A stretch of DNA of 64,000 nt from positions 46,695,376-46,759,375 of the forward strand of contig NC_044601.1 of NCBI RefSeq assembly GCF_901933205.1. Direction: 5' to 3'. A model generated the notes under the pieces. That model was not told the origin of the DNA. It made no database searches and worked only from the letters and a program-made list of their open reading frames with translations. A program made the translations under genes and the position numbers. Below, piece after piece: positions 10,719 through 18,500 of this stretch (its first letter is position 1; each line of letters opens with the position of its first letter). Origin of the DNA: Camarhynchus parvulus (taxonomy: Eukaryota > Chordata > Aves > Passeriformes > Thraupidae).

Positions 10719-11692
10719 AAAACCTGGGGAGCCGGGAAGTCAATCTTGGCTCCCCACTGCGCAAGGGTATCTCTTCCCCACAGGGGCTCCGTATAATCCA
10801 AAACGAATGGACGCACTTGAGCCAATTGTCCATTCGGCCCCATAATTTGAACGATGCTTTTTGATTGTTTAGCGAATTGGACACCCCCTACACCGCGCAC
10901 GTGTCCAGGCGCGCTTTGCAAATCCCATTGTGACGGCCACTCCCGAGTGGGAATGATCGTCACATCTGCTCCAGTGTCGAGAAGGCCTCTGACCGTTATT
11001 TTTTCTGTCCCAAGTCTCATCGTGCATGACAACCGGGGCTTCGCAGACCCAATTGCCTCCACCCAAGCTGCTGTAGGTGGCTTTGATGTTTTTCCCTGAC
11101 TCTCTCCCTTTCGGAAGGAGGGGAGCCCCGAGCGTTCCTCTGGGTCATCGAGGTCCCACTCCCCCATCTGGATGTAATCTATGAGGTCCACAGGGATTGC
11201 TTGGGCTATTATGGTTCCTTCTGGGAGGAACAACGGAGGGTTAACACAATATAGTTCTAGATAGAAGTGGTCTCGGTCAGAGGCCGACAGTGCTGGCCAA
11301 ATGTGTATGTCAGGTGGTGTATGTTTTGTGTCCCCAATGACGAGATACCTGTGGTCCAGACGGTCCCAGGTGTCTTCCTCATCATGCGGGGCGGCAGACA
11401 AGCAAACAGGGTTCTGATCTCGCAGATGTAGTGCGCGAGTCAGTTTGAGTCTAAAAGGGGAACATAAAGAAGAAGTCGTTAATATAGGTTGGTGAGGTCT
11501 TTTTATAATAAAGGTCACGTCCGGTACAAGGTCAGAGCCAGTAGCATTAGGAAAGGTCTCAGCCTGTGATGGAAGCGGCTGGGCTGACGGCGGCGGGGAC
11601 CCCCTTACTTTCTCCCCCCTGCTTGATGGTAATTGTTTTTCCCCGCCTAATTTATGTTTTCGCGCAGGGGGGGAACTGCGCTTCCCTCTTAG
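10712..11692 (-). CDS. pro: Protease of the ERV (Pro), with dUTPase-like remnant
   Basis: Aspartic protease in its own frame, entered by -1 frameshift at the gag end; 326 residues follow the shift, all open. The active-site motif LLDTGADVTII puts the catalytic Asp at about residue 229. The ~200 residues before it contain a segment ending LPEGTIIAQAIPV, which resembles the last part of a dUTPase fold, and an earlier GSDL. The usual catalytic dUTPase motifs between them are not evident, so I read this as a degenerate dUTPase-like domain; that part is inference. A separate pro frame is a mark of betaretroviruses. The stop at 10712-10714 lies two codons past the pro-pol slippery site. Confidence 0.93.
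   Translation of the reverse strand, partial: LRGKRSSPPARKHKLGGEKQLPSSRGEKVRGSPPPSAQPLPSQAETFPNATGSDLVPDVTFIIKRPHQPILTTSSLCSPFRLKLTRALHLRDQNPVCLSAAPHDEEDTWDRLDHRYLVIGDTKHTPPDIHIWPALSASDRDHFYLELYCVNPPLFLPEGTIIAQAIPVDLIDYIQMGEWDLDDPEERSGLPSFRKGESQGKTSKPPTAAWVEAIGSAKPRLSCTMRLGTEKITVRGLLDTGADVTIIPTREWPSQWDLQSAPGHVRGVGGVQFAKQSKSIVQIMGPNGQLAQVRPFVLDYTEPLWGRDTLAQWGAKIDFPAPQVFQ
10718..10724 (-). other. Candidate pro-pol -1 frameshift site
   Basis: Minus-strand heptamer G GTT TTT in the pro frame is followed two codons later by the pro stop. A -1 shift here enters the open pol frame. It is not a perfect X XXY YYZ heptamer, but position, frame relation and the U-run in the A site support it. A downstream pseudoknot was not modelled. 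Confidence 0.7.
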
Positions 11693-13719
11693 TTTTTTTG
11701 AATCGACTGCCCTCCCCGGGCCTCCCCCAATCTTTTATTCTTTTTAAATTCTTGGAATTCTGCCCTTAAAGGACAGTCCGGCATCCAATGTCCAGATTTG
11801 CCGCACAGGTGACAAGGCGACACTTCGCGGCGGCCGAGTCCTGGGGTGGTGGCGGGAAATGCTGCAGCATTTTGATCTTCGGTTCCCTCAGGGATGGAAT
11901 CTAGGACAGCGGCTCTTCTCATAACTGGCTTTCCCGGTCCTACACTGGCAACGAGCAGCGGTGCTTTTTGTTGGCAGGCGTCTAGCATGTCTTGAAGGGT
12001 CGGCGGGGGGTGCACCGGAAGGCCCAGCAGGATGGTTTTGCAGATGCTGTTGGCCCTCATCAACACTAGTTCTTTCACGAGAGGCCCCCTCGCCGGCTCC
12101 TCTAACACCTGCTGTTCTACTGCTCTGCGCACAAGTTCTACAAATAAAGAAAAGGGCTCAGATTCATGTTGGAATATTTCAGTGTAGGATGGGAGGGACA
12201 CCGCTTGGCGTAAGGCCAGGAACGCCGCTTCGGCGGCTTTAGCTGACTTTCTCAAGATCTCAAAAGGGATCTCGGCGGCTGCAACATGCCCATCTGACCA
12301 CCTCCCCCTCCCCAGCATGTGGTCCTTAGAAATTGTTTCCCCTTCACTATCTGTTGCTGTCATTGGGTCACCCCAGATGGCTGGCAGCATTTCCACTACT
12401 CTCTTCTCCCACCCTCTTTCCCATACAGACAGGTCTGTGGGATTCATCAGGCAGGCGAAGAGAGAGCGGAGGTCTGCTGGGGTGACGACTGTCTCGATGA
12501 TGGTGGCCTTTAGGAGCCCCCTAAAATATTCATTTTCCCTGCCAAATTCTTTTTGGGCTTTACATATCTCACGCAATGTGTTATGTGGAATGGGACTCCA
12601 TTGCGTGGTTACTTGGCCATCCAAGCTAGGGAAATAGGACACAGGGGCTGCAGTGATGTCTTTTGCAGCTTTCAGCTTCTGCTTCCCTTCACCCCCCTCT
12701 GCTCCCTCCGGGCCTGCCAGTGGAACGGGCTTTCCCTCAGTTCCCGATCGGGGACCGTGGGAAAAAATGGCCGACCCGTGGGAACCGGAATCGGGACCGT
12801 GGGAAACAGGAAGCTGGGGGGCGTGACTGATAGTGACGTCACTGTTAGGGGTGGGGCTACAGGGAGGACAGGGTTCCGCCTTCTGGGTGGTGTCATGGGG
12901 CGGTGCCGGAGGAGGAGCGGGATCTGGGGGAGGAGCCGGACCTGAGGGAGGGTCCGGACACCACGTGGGAGGAGCGGTGGGAGGGGCGACAGTGACTGGG
13001 GTGGAGTTAGGGGGCCGGAAGGGGTTGGGGTTTGGGGAAAAGGGATTTTGGGAAGAAGGTAGGGTTTGGCGCCATGCTGCCATGTGCTCCCCACCATCTT
13101 GTGAGGTGGACCAGGCGCCATTTTGTGTGGTGGGGAGCTGACGCTGAGGGGTAAAGGGATTAGCGGGACTTGAAACTGGGAATGAAGGGGTTTGGAAAGA
13201 AGGGTTCGGGAGAGAGCCTGCAGCGATCCGGGCCCTTGGATCACTGCAGGGAGGGGGTCCCATTCCTTGAGAGGGGCCAGGGGAGGGGTGGACTCCCTGC
13301 CCGGTGGTGACGGGGGCTGCACCCCTCAGGGGCTGGGATGGTTTAGGAACAGGGAGGGAGGGATAAAATCGAGGGTCAGGGGGAGCAGGAAAACTGGGGT
13401 TAACAGCTTTGCTTGTTGGATGTTCTCTCCTCTCTTTCTCTTTCTTTTTCTCTAAGATTGTTTTAATTTGGGTGGCCCAATATAGAAGGGTTACGCTGGA
13501 AGCCTCCCCCTCTTTTACTGACTGGTCCAATTTTTGCAGAACTTCTCGCCAAAATCTCAGGCTTTGGAAGCTTTCGGGGGAGGCATTTGGGAGGTGAGAG
13601 AAGATCCATTTTACTAAAGCTTTTATGTCTTTCTTACTAAACAACAACTCACTATTAACTAACAAACTGCGAACTTTAAGAACAGCCTCTCTCTGCGGAG
13701 TGGAAAGATGTGCACCCAT
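11689..13719 (-). CDS. gag: Gag polyprotein of the ERV
   Basis: Structural polyprotein of 676 residues, intact. It starts MGAHLS, so Gly2 can be myristoylated for membrane targeting. A helical matrix-like domain (about 1-95) is followed by a long Pro-rich linker (about 100-300) with a PTAP late motif at 247-250, which in other retroviruses recruits TSG101 for budding. The capsid holds a major homology region at about 515-535 (around FQHESEPFSLFVELV). Nucleocapsid has a single CCHC zinc knuckle at 636-649 (C-X2-C-X4-H-X4-C); most alpha- and betaretroviruses have two. The ATG is chosen for the myristoylation signal and because a leader frame stops three bases before it. The stop lies directly on a slippery heptamer. 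Confidence 0.95.
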   Translation of the reverse strand: MGAHLSTPQREAVLKVRSLLVNSELLFSKKDIKALVKWIFSHLPNASPESFQSLRFWREVLQKLDQSVKEGEASSVTLLYWATQIKTILEKKKEKERREHPTSKAVNPSFPAPPDPRFYPSLPVPKPSQPLRGAAPVTTGQGVHPSPGPSQGMGPPPCSDPRARIAAGSLPNPSFQTPSFPVSSPANPFTPQRQLPTTQNGAWSTSQDGGEHMAAWRQTLPSSQNPFSPNPNPFRPPNSTPVTVAPPTAPPTWCPDPPSGPAPPPDPAPPPAPPHDTTQKAEPCPPCSPTPNSDVTISHAPQLPVSHGPDSGSHGSAIFSHGPRSGTEGKPVPLAGPEGAEGGEGKQKLKAAKDITAAPVSYFPSLDGQVTTQWSPIPHNTLREICKAQKEFGRENEYFRGLLKATIIETVVTPADLRSLFACLMNPTDLSVWERGWEKRVVEMLPAIWGDPMTATDSEGETISKDHMLGRGRWSDGHVAAAEIPFEILRKSAKAAEAAFLALRQAVSLPSYTEIFQHESEPFSLFVELVRRAVEQQVLEEPARGPLVKELVLMRANSICKTILLGLPVHPPPTLQDMLDACQQKAPLLVASVGPGKPVMRRAAVLDSIPEGTEDQNAAAFPATTPGLGRREVSPCHLCGKSGHWMPDCPLRAEFQEFKKNKRLGEARGGQSIQKN
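11692..11698 (-). other. gag-pro -1 frameshift site
   Basis: Minus-strand A AAA AAC in gag phase is a canonical retroviral slippery heptamer, directly followed by the gag stop TAA (11691-11689). A -1 shift leads into the pro frame, which is open from there to 10712. The next ~15 bases are GC-rich, but no pseudoknot was modelled. Confidence 0.9.
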
Positions 13720-14263
13720 CTTTCAGATTTTAACAAACCACCCCGAAACCAACCAGCAGCACGACAAAACACGAAAGCAAAAAACACAAAACCGACAGCT
13801 TCGAAACCACCCACCAAGGGCACTGCAGTTGCCCAGAACCAGCTCATACACTAACAAGTGTGAGCTGTAGAAAATTCCCCTCAAACAGGGGATAAAAAAC
13901 GGTGGGGGGGTAAAGGGGGGAAACAGCTCATTCACAGCAGTGTGAGCTGCAGAGGGGAGGGCAAGAGAGGGGTAAGGGAGAAAACCCGCGACACCACCAC
14001 CGCTTGAGGAAAGAAGGGGGGGAGCGCGGGGGAGGGAGGGGGACCACTTTACCACTCCGAAGCCTCGGGAACTGAAATCTGCTGCTGGTGGAGTCTGCCG
14101 TCTGGATCTGCTCCGCGGTGCAGGGGCTTGATCCAATCTCCCGGAGCGCAGTCTCTGGCACAGAGACCTGCTACAACGGGAGCGGGCGGGAGACCAGTGG
14201 ACTCCTCGAAGTCCGTCCGGGGGTCCGAAGTAGTCCAAGAAAGGGGATTCTTGAGCTCTTCAG
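13720..14263 (-). other. 5' leader of the ERV (untranslated)
   Basis: About 540 bases between primer site and gag ATG, expected to hold the packaging signal and the splice donor. One frame (about 14238 down to 13723) stays open for 171 codons and stops three bases before gag, but it begins with TTG rather than ATG. A possible donor, TGGTAAAG, lies near 14050 on the minus strand; this is only a candidate. Confidence 0.8.
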
Positions 14264-14281
14264 GCCCCACGTTGGGCGCCA
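14264..14281 (-). other. Primer binding site, tRNA-Lys1,2 type
   Basis: Minus-strand TGGCGCCCAACGTGGGGC is complementary to the 3' end of tRNA-Lys1,2, the primer used by Mason-Pfizer-type betaretroviruses. It lies five bases inside the 5' LTR edge (spacer 14282-14286). Confidence 0.93.
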
Positions 14282-14286
14282 CGCCC

Positions 14287-15042
14287 TGCTGGTGTTCGTC
14301 CCCGAATTTCCCGGCTAGCAAGGGGGACAGCACACAGCCAGCAGTCCTCGGGGGCAGCGGTCAGCGGCGGTGGGCAGTAGCTCAGGGCGAGAGACGAGCC
14401 CAGCTGGACCGCAGCCTAAGGTAGCGACCTCCCACGGCAGAGGTGGGAGGCTTCGCACCTTCACCCTCGGAGGGAGGGAAATAAGGCCACCAGCCACAAC
14501 GGCAGACGAGCGAGAGAGAAGCAGCAGACACCCTCTGCGGGAACAGGTCGGGTTTATTCAGGAGGGTAACAGGAAGCAACCGTCAGGGAGGGGTACAGAG
14601 GATGTCTGCCAAGGAGAGCAGGGCGCAGCCTGCTTAAGTACCCAAGGGGTGGTACTGGAGGGTACAGTGTGGATTGGTCAAGCATATAGATGGGCAGAGC
14701 ATGAGACCACTGGATTCTCTCTGGGGGAGGGGCCTGGGCGGAACTAGGTTCAGGGAACCAGTCACGGCCCTGCCAGAGAAGAACCCTCTGGAAACAGGGC
14801 CGGACTGGAGGGAAGACGGACAGGGTGAAAGGGGACGGCCAACAAGGCAAAGGGTACAACGATTGGCTTTAACAGAGGGAGAGAGGGAGACTGGCAGCTG
14901 GGGCTTGATCGCCCAGGGGAGGAACCAACTGGGGACAGAACCATCAAAAATAACTGGGAGGGGGGGTAGAACATACCAAATAGGGTACAAAGAACTGAAC
15001 CCGTACAATATAACTTAACATAAAAATGTGCGCACCACAACA
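14287..15042 (-). repeat. 5' LTR of the ERV
   Basis: 756 bp, matching the 3' LTR at every position except 15037 (a instead of g). Minus-strand features are TATA-like TACTTAAG (about 14634-14641) and AATAAA (14553-14558), so transcription should start shortly after the former and R/U5 should face gag. The right edge carries the target duplication aatgag (15043-15048). Confidence 0.97.
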
Positions 15043-15048
15043 AATGAG

Positions 15049-15595
15049 GAGTAAGATAAAATCTTTAAAACTCCTTCCCTACATCCTTTCCTCTTTTCCA
15101 AGCTCTACTTCCCACCTGTACAGGGAGACAGGAAATAGGGGTTACAGCCAGTTCATCACAAGTTGTTCCTGCCACTGCACAAGGAGAGGGGTCCTTCCTC
15201 TGCTCCAGTATGGGGTCCCTCCCACAGAAGACAGTCCTCCACAAACTTCTCCAATGTGCGTCCATACTACAGGCAGTGGTTCTCCATTAACTGCTCCAGC
15301 ATGGGTCCCTTCTCACAGGGTGCAGTCCTTCAGCCACAGTCTGCTCCAGTGTGGGTCCTCCACAGGGACACAAGTTCTACCAGGAGACCTGCTTCAGCTT
15401 GACCGCCCCTCTCTGGGTTCACGGGTCCCTGCCGGGACTGTGCTCCAACAAGTTTCACAGGCTCCTTTCAGGTGTTCACCTGCTCTGATGAGGGACTCCT
15501 CCTGGGGCTGCAGTGGAAGCTTCTGGCAGTTTTTCACAGCAGCCACCTCTGTTAGCTCCTCTGCTACCAAAATCTGTCCATGCAAACTGAATATA
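15049..15595 (-). mobile_element. Older ERVL-type LTR, 5' part (split by ERV)
   Basis: This is the remainder of the minus-strand LTR begun at 5361. It shares with the 57584-58630 LTR the block around ccagttcatcac, the repeated 'ctgctccag...gggtccctccca' modules, and the start-side block ctctgctaccaaaa followed by tgcaaac. It joins 5361-5567 once the provirus and one copy of aatgag are set aside. It is clearly more diverged than the ERV inside it. Confidence 0.75.
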
Positions 15596-15841
15596 TTGTT
15601 GGTATAGAAGTCTTCACACATATACATATGCCCCCTCTCTTCAAGCTGCAGGAGAAATTTCACAGACTCACAGAATATTCTGAGTTGGAAGGGACTCAAG
15701 GATTATCAAGTCCGGCTCTTAAGTGAATGGTCTATATGGGGATCACACCCACAACTTTGACATTATTGGCATCATGCTCTAATGAACTGAGCTAATCCCA
15801 TTTTGTGACTTAAAATGGTTATGTTGGACTTTGCAGGAACA
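15596..15841 (+). repeat. Right copy of the ~90-bp direct repeat, split by a SINE
   Basis: 15596-15659 and 15811-15841 together match 5270-5360. The SINE at 15660-15799 interrupts the copy between the gaggaaat-type and aaaatggtt blocks. Confidence 0.6.
15660..15799 (-). mobile_element. tRNA-Ile-derived SINE with CR1-like tail (TguSINE1-like)
   Basis: Read on the minus strand, the head (15797 down to about 15725) follows tRNA-Ile(AAT): GGATTAGCTCAGTT, an anticodon-arm region with ATGCCAATAATG, and a T-arm-like GTGGGTGTGATCCCC. It then passes into a CR1-type 3' end (AGTCCCTTCCAACTCAGAATATTCTG). This head-tail join is the layout of the passerine SINE TguSINE1, which is thought to be moved by CR1 enzymes. 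The head holds degraded A and B box promoter sequences. The family name is from memory and was not checked by alignment. Confidence 0.75.
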
Positions 15842-17150
15842 TGATCCCAAACTGAGAAAATGTGTTCTCATCTTGCAGCACCATCCTCCTGCCAAACTAT
15901 GTGTGTTACACTACTGCAGTTAGCCAAGGATTTCTGTTGTCATTGATTTAGATCCCCTATGTTTGCTCACCTAAATAAAGCATTTACTGGCTGTTTGTAT
16001 TCAGCATTTTGTTGGATCACCAACTATTAGTGCAGTGACAGCTGCACTAATAGTTGGTGTTATCATAGTGCCAGCCAAATTGCAGCAATGTTACAGGTGT
16101 CAGGATACTTGCTTATTTTGAAAACACTGCACTTTTCAGATTGTTTAATTTTCTTTCAATTGCATGTTTTATATTCTACATACTGTTAAAATAGTCTAGA
16201 GCCTTGAAATACCTAAGTCTTGACAGCTGCACTGGCATGATATTTTCTACTAGCTTCAATTGGAGTGACTCAATTGACAGTTAGAAATGGTTTTACGAAG
16301 TGTATTTTGGAATCCATAAGGCTCATTTGGAGTAAAAAATCCTTTTATGCAAAGTAAAGATAACAGTCTTCACTTTAGGCTTTCAGAATGGTATTTTTTC
16401 ACCAGCTACTTGCCACTTGTAAGTTTCTGTTGATTACATAAGAATATGATGTTATTTCATTGATGGTTACATCTCTTTGTTTATTGGGGGTTTTTTGATG
16501 ATGACACCTCTTTGAGTTCAGTTCAGTTACTGGAATTTAAGTTAGAATTAATAAGAACAGAAATATGTTCCTAGCCCTAGATCCTCAGAATGTGAGATAG
16601 TAACCAAAGCCAAAATATGGCTGAGCACATTGATACGTCACAAAGAAAATCAGCATGAAGAGAACATTGTTATCATTGCAGTAAGGCCCTCAAGTGCTGC
16701 AGAAATGCGAGAGCTATACTTTCCAGTTGTTAAATGCTTGAACTCCACTGTCATCTCAATGATGTTTTTTTGCTTTATGATTTAATGTATAACTATATTC
16801 TTGTGCCCTCTTTACTCTCAGAGTCCCTAGCTTTTACTGCACAGGACAGAACGTATTTAGCAAGCAAGCAACTGGATCCCATTTTCTGCCTTCAGTTTCC
16901 ATTTCCCCAGTCATGTCTTCTATTCATATCTTCTGGCCTACAGCAAAAATCTCATGCCGTTCCTTGGATACACACGTTTCATACTGGGATTCCCATGCTT
17001 CTGGTCTGCACTCTACATCAGCACACTTACAACCAGTGCATGAACATGAGGCTGAAGAAGCTGCAGTAAGTGGTGGCAGCAATTGAATTAATGATTTTTA
17101 GGATTTAAAATATAAGCACATCAACTACCTACTATTTTCAGGTGATAGGA
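15842..17150. other. Non-coding interval with one perfect hairpin
   Basis: No gene is recognised. Its one distinct structure is the inverted repeat at 16018-16059, listed separately. Confidence 0.5.
16018..16059. repeat. Perfect 18-bp inverted repeat, 6-nt loop
   Basis: Arm caccaactattagtgcag (16018-16035), loop tgacag, and the exact reverse complement at 16042-16059. It could form a stable hairpin on either strand. Confidence 0.95.
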
Positions 17151-17690
17151 TCATAGGTTCATAAAATAGTTTGGGTTGAAAAGGACCTTAAAGTTCTCCT
17201 AGTTTCACTCCCTGCCATGGACAAGGAAACCTTCCACTAGACCAGGTTGCTCAAAGCCCCAAACAATCTGGCCTTGAATACTTCCAGGAATGGGGCATCT
17301 ACAGCTCCCCTGAGCAACTTCTTCCACCATCAAGAATTATTCCTAATATCTAATATAAGCTGTCCTCTTTCATTCACCCTTATCCTACAATTACACTGAT
17401 AAAAAACCCTCCCTGTCTTCCCTGGAGGTCCCCCTTAGGTACTGGGAGGTCTCCCCATTACCTTCTTTTCTGCAAACTGAACAACCCCAAGTCTCTCATC
17501 TTTTTCACATAAGAGGGGTGCTACAGCTCTCTGGTCAGTTCTGTGGCCCCTCTCTGGATCTGCTCCTGCAGGTTCATCTCTTATGCTGGAGGCCCCTGCA
17601 GTGGTGCTGTGGCCCCTCAAGCAGTTGTGACATTGCAAAGCTGGGGGTAGTAAACCCCATGGACCTAGGTAAAGCCCCATGGAGGATCAA
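17150..17690 (-). mobile_element. CR1 LINE, 3' part, minus orientation
   Basis: It begins with the reversed CR1 terminus (ataggttcataaaatagtttgggttg, then aaaggaccttaaag) and continues through the usual 3' untranslated region (agaccaggttgctcaaagcc; gtcttccctggaggtccccc). The sequence upstream in CR1 order resumes at about 18136, so a later insertion splits it. Similarity becomes unclear from about 17600. Confidence 0.8.
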
Positions 17691-18135
17691 ACAATAGGAA
17701 CTACTGAGAGAGCAACATAAGTTCCTGTCTTTCTGACACCCACCCCAAAGCTTATCCCTGTAACCCTATAGGCCACAGTACTTAAACCTTACTATTGGTC
17801 AAGTCTGGATCCCCCTTAACCCTATAAAAGGGGCATACTTTAGCCCATTCGACAGAAGAGGAGCTGTCGTTGGACCCTTCATGGCCTCCCTTGCAGTAAA
17901 CATCGCTGTGGAACCCCAAGGCGCTCCCTTCTCCTCTCTTGACCGTCTGCTGCAGCCTCAGCCAGGGCACCCTACCTAGCAAGCAAGAGCTGAGATCCTA
18001 AGAGAGTTGATACCACTAAAGAGCTGATAATCACCAAGCTTGCTAGAGGGTAGCCCCGCGGCGATCAGCCTCGAGCTAGCCTAGATTTCGGGCGCCCTGT
18101 CTCCCTGAGGACTGTGCTCCTGAGCTATTTTGCAT
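17690..18135 (+). mobile_element. Probable solo LTR inside the CR1
   Basis: This block interrupts CR1 order and has an LTR-like build: TATAAAAGG at about 17823, a downstream GC-richer part, and gggcgccctgtctccctgagg near the far end. The edges could be about 17705 (tgagag) and 18134 (tgca), but I found no matching target duplication, so both boundaries and the LTR call are tentative. Confidence 0.45.
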
Positions 18136-18500
18136 TGCTTGATAATAAGGCCAGAACAGAGGCTTTATTATAGCTGGGTGTCATCAGCCAGCCTGCTGAT
18201 GGTGCACCCAGTCCCACTGGCTGTGTCCCTGACAAAGATGTGAGTAATCCTGACGCTAGTGCAGAGCCCCAAGGAGCACCACTTGGCACTCCTCTCCACC
18301 CAGACTCCTGGCCATTGGCCACAACTCTTTGAGCCCAAGCATTCAGGCAATTCCTTACCCACTGGGTGGTCCGCCTGTCAAATCTGGGTCTCTCCACTGT
18401 AGAGTCAAGGGCGTGCAAGGAAGCATCAAGTGCTTTGCACAGGTCCACTTAGATGACATTCCCTTATCCACCCAGGGTGGGAGGCCACCACATATGTCAG
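18136..18500 (-). mobile_element. CR1 LINE, ORF2 C-terminal part, minus orientation
   Basis: It matches the reversed CR1 region with ctgacaaagatg, ccccaaggagcaccacttgg, ctctttgagcccaagcattcaggcaattc and a tttgcacaggtccacttagatgac block. The reading frame is broken, so it is a dead copy. It continues the fragment at 17150-17690. Confidence 0.75.

Larger units (their letters stand above)
5568..15042 (-). mobile_element. Complete endogenous retrovirus (ERVK/betaretrovirus-like)
   Basis: A 9475-bp provirus lies in minus orientation, ordered 5' LTR, primer site, gag, pro, pol, env, polypurine tract, 3' LTR. It is flanked by an exact 6-bp duplication (aatgag, 5562-5567 and 15043-15048). The two 756-bp LTRs differ at a single position: g at 6318 against a at 15037. 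gag, pro and pol occupy three successive -1 frames, which with the tRNA-Lys-type primer site indicates the betaretrovirus/ERVK plan. The Env transmembrane part has a CX6CC motif, unlike classical betaretroviruses, so a recombinant history is likely. All four coding frames are open from end to end. It is a young insertion into an older ERVL-type LTR. Whether it is transcribed or able to replicate cannot be judged from sequence alone. Confidence 0.97.

Noticed and set aside
7634..13455. Many plus-strand frames of 60-160 codons across the provirus
   Set aside because: They are antisense shadows of gag, pro, pol and env; none shows a domain, and the minus-strand frames carry all known retroviral motifs.
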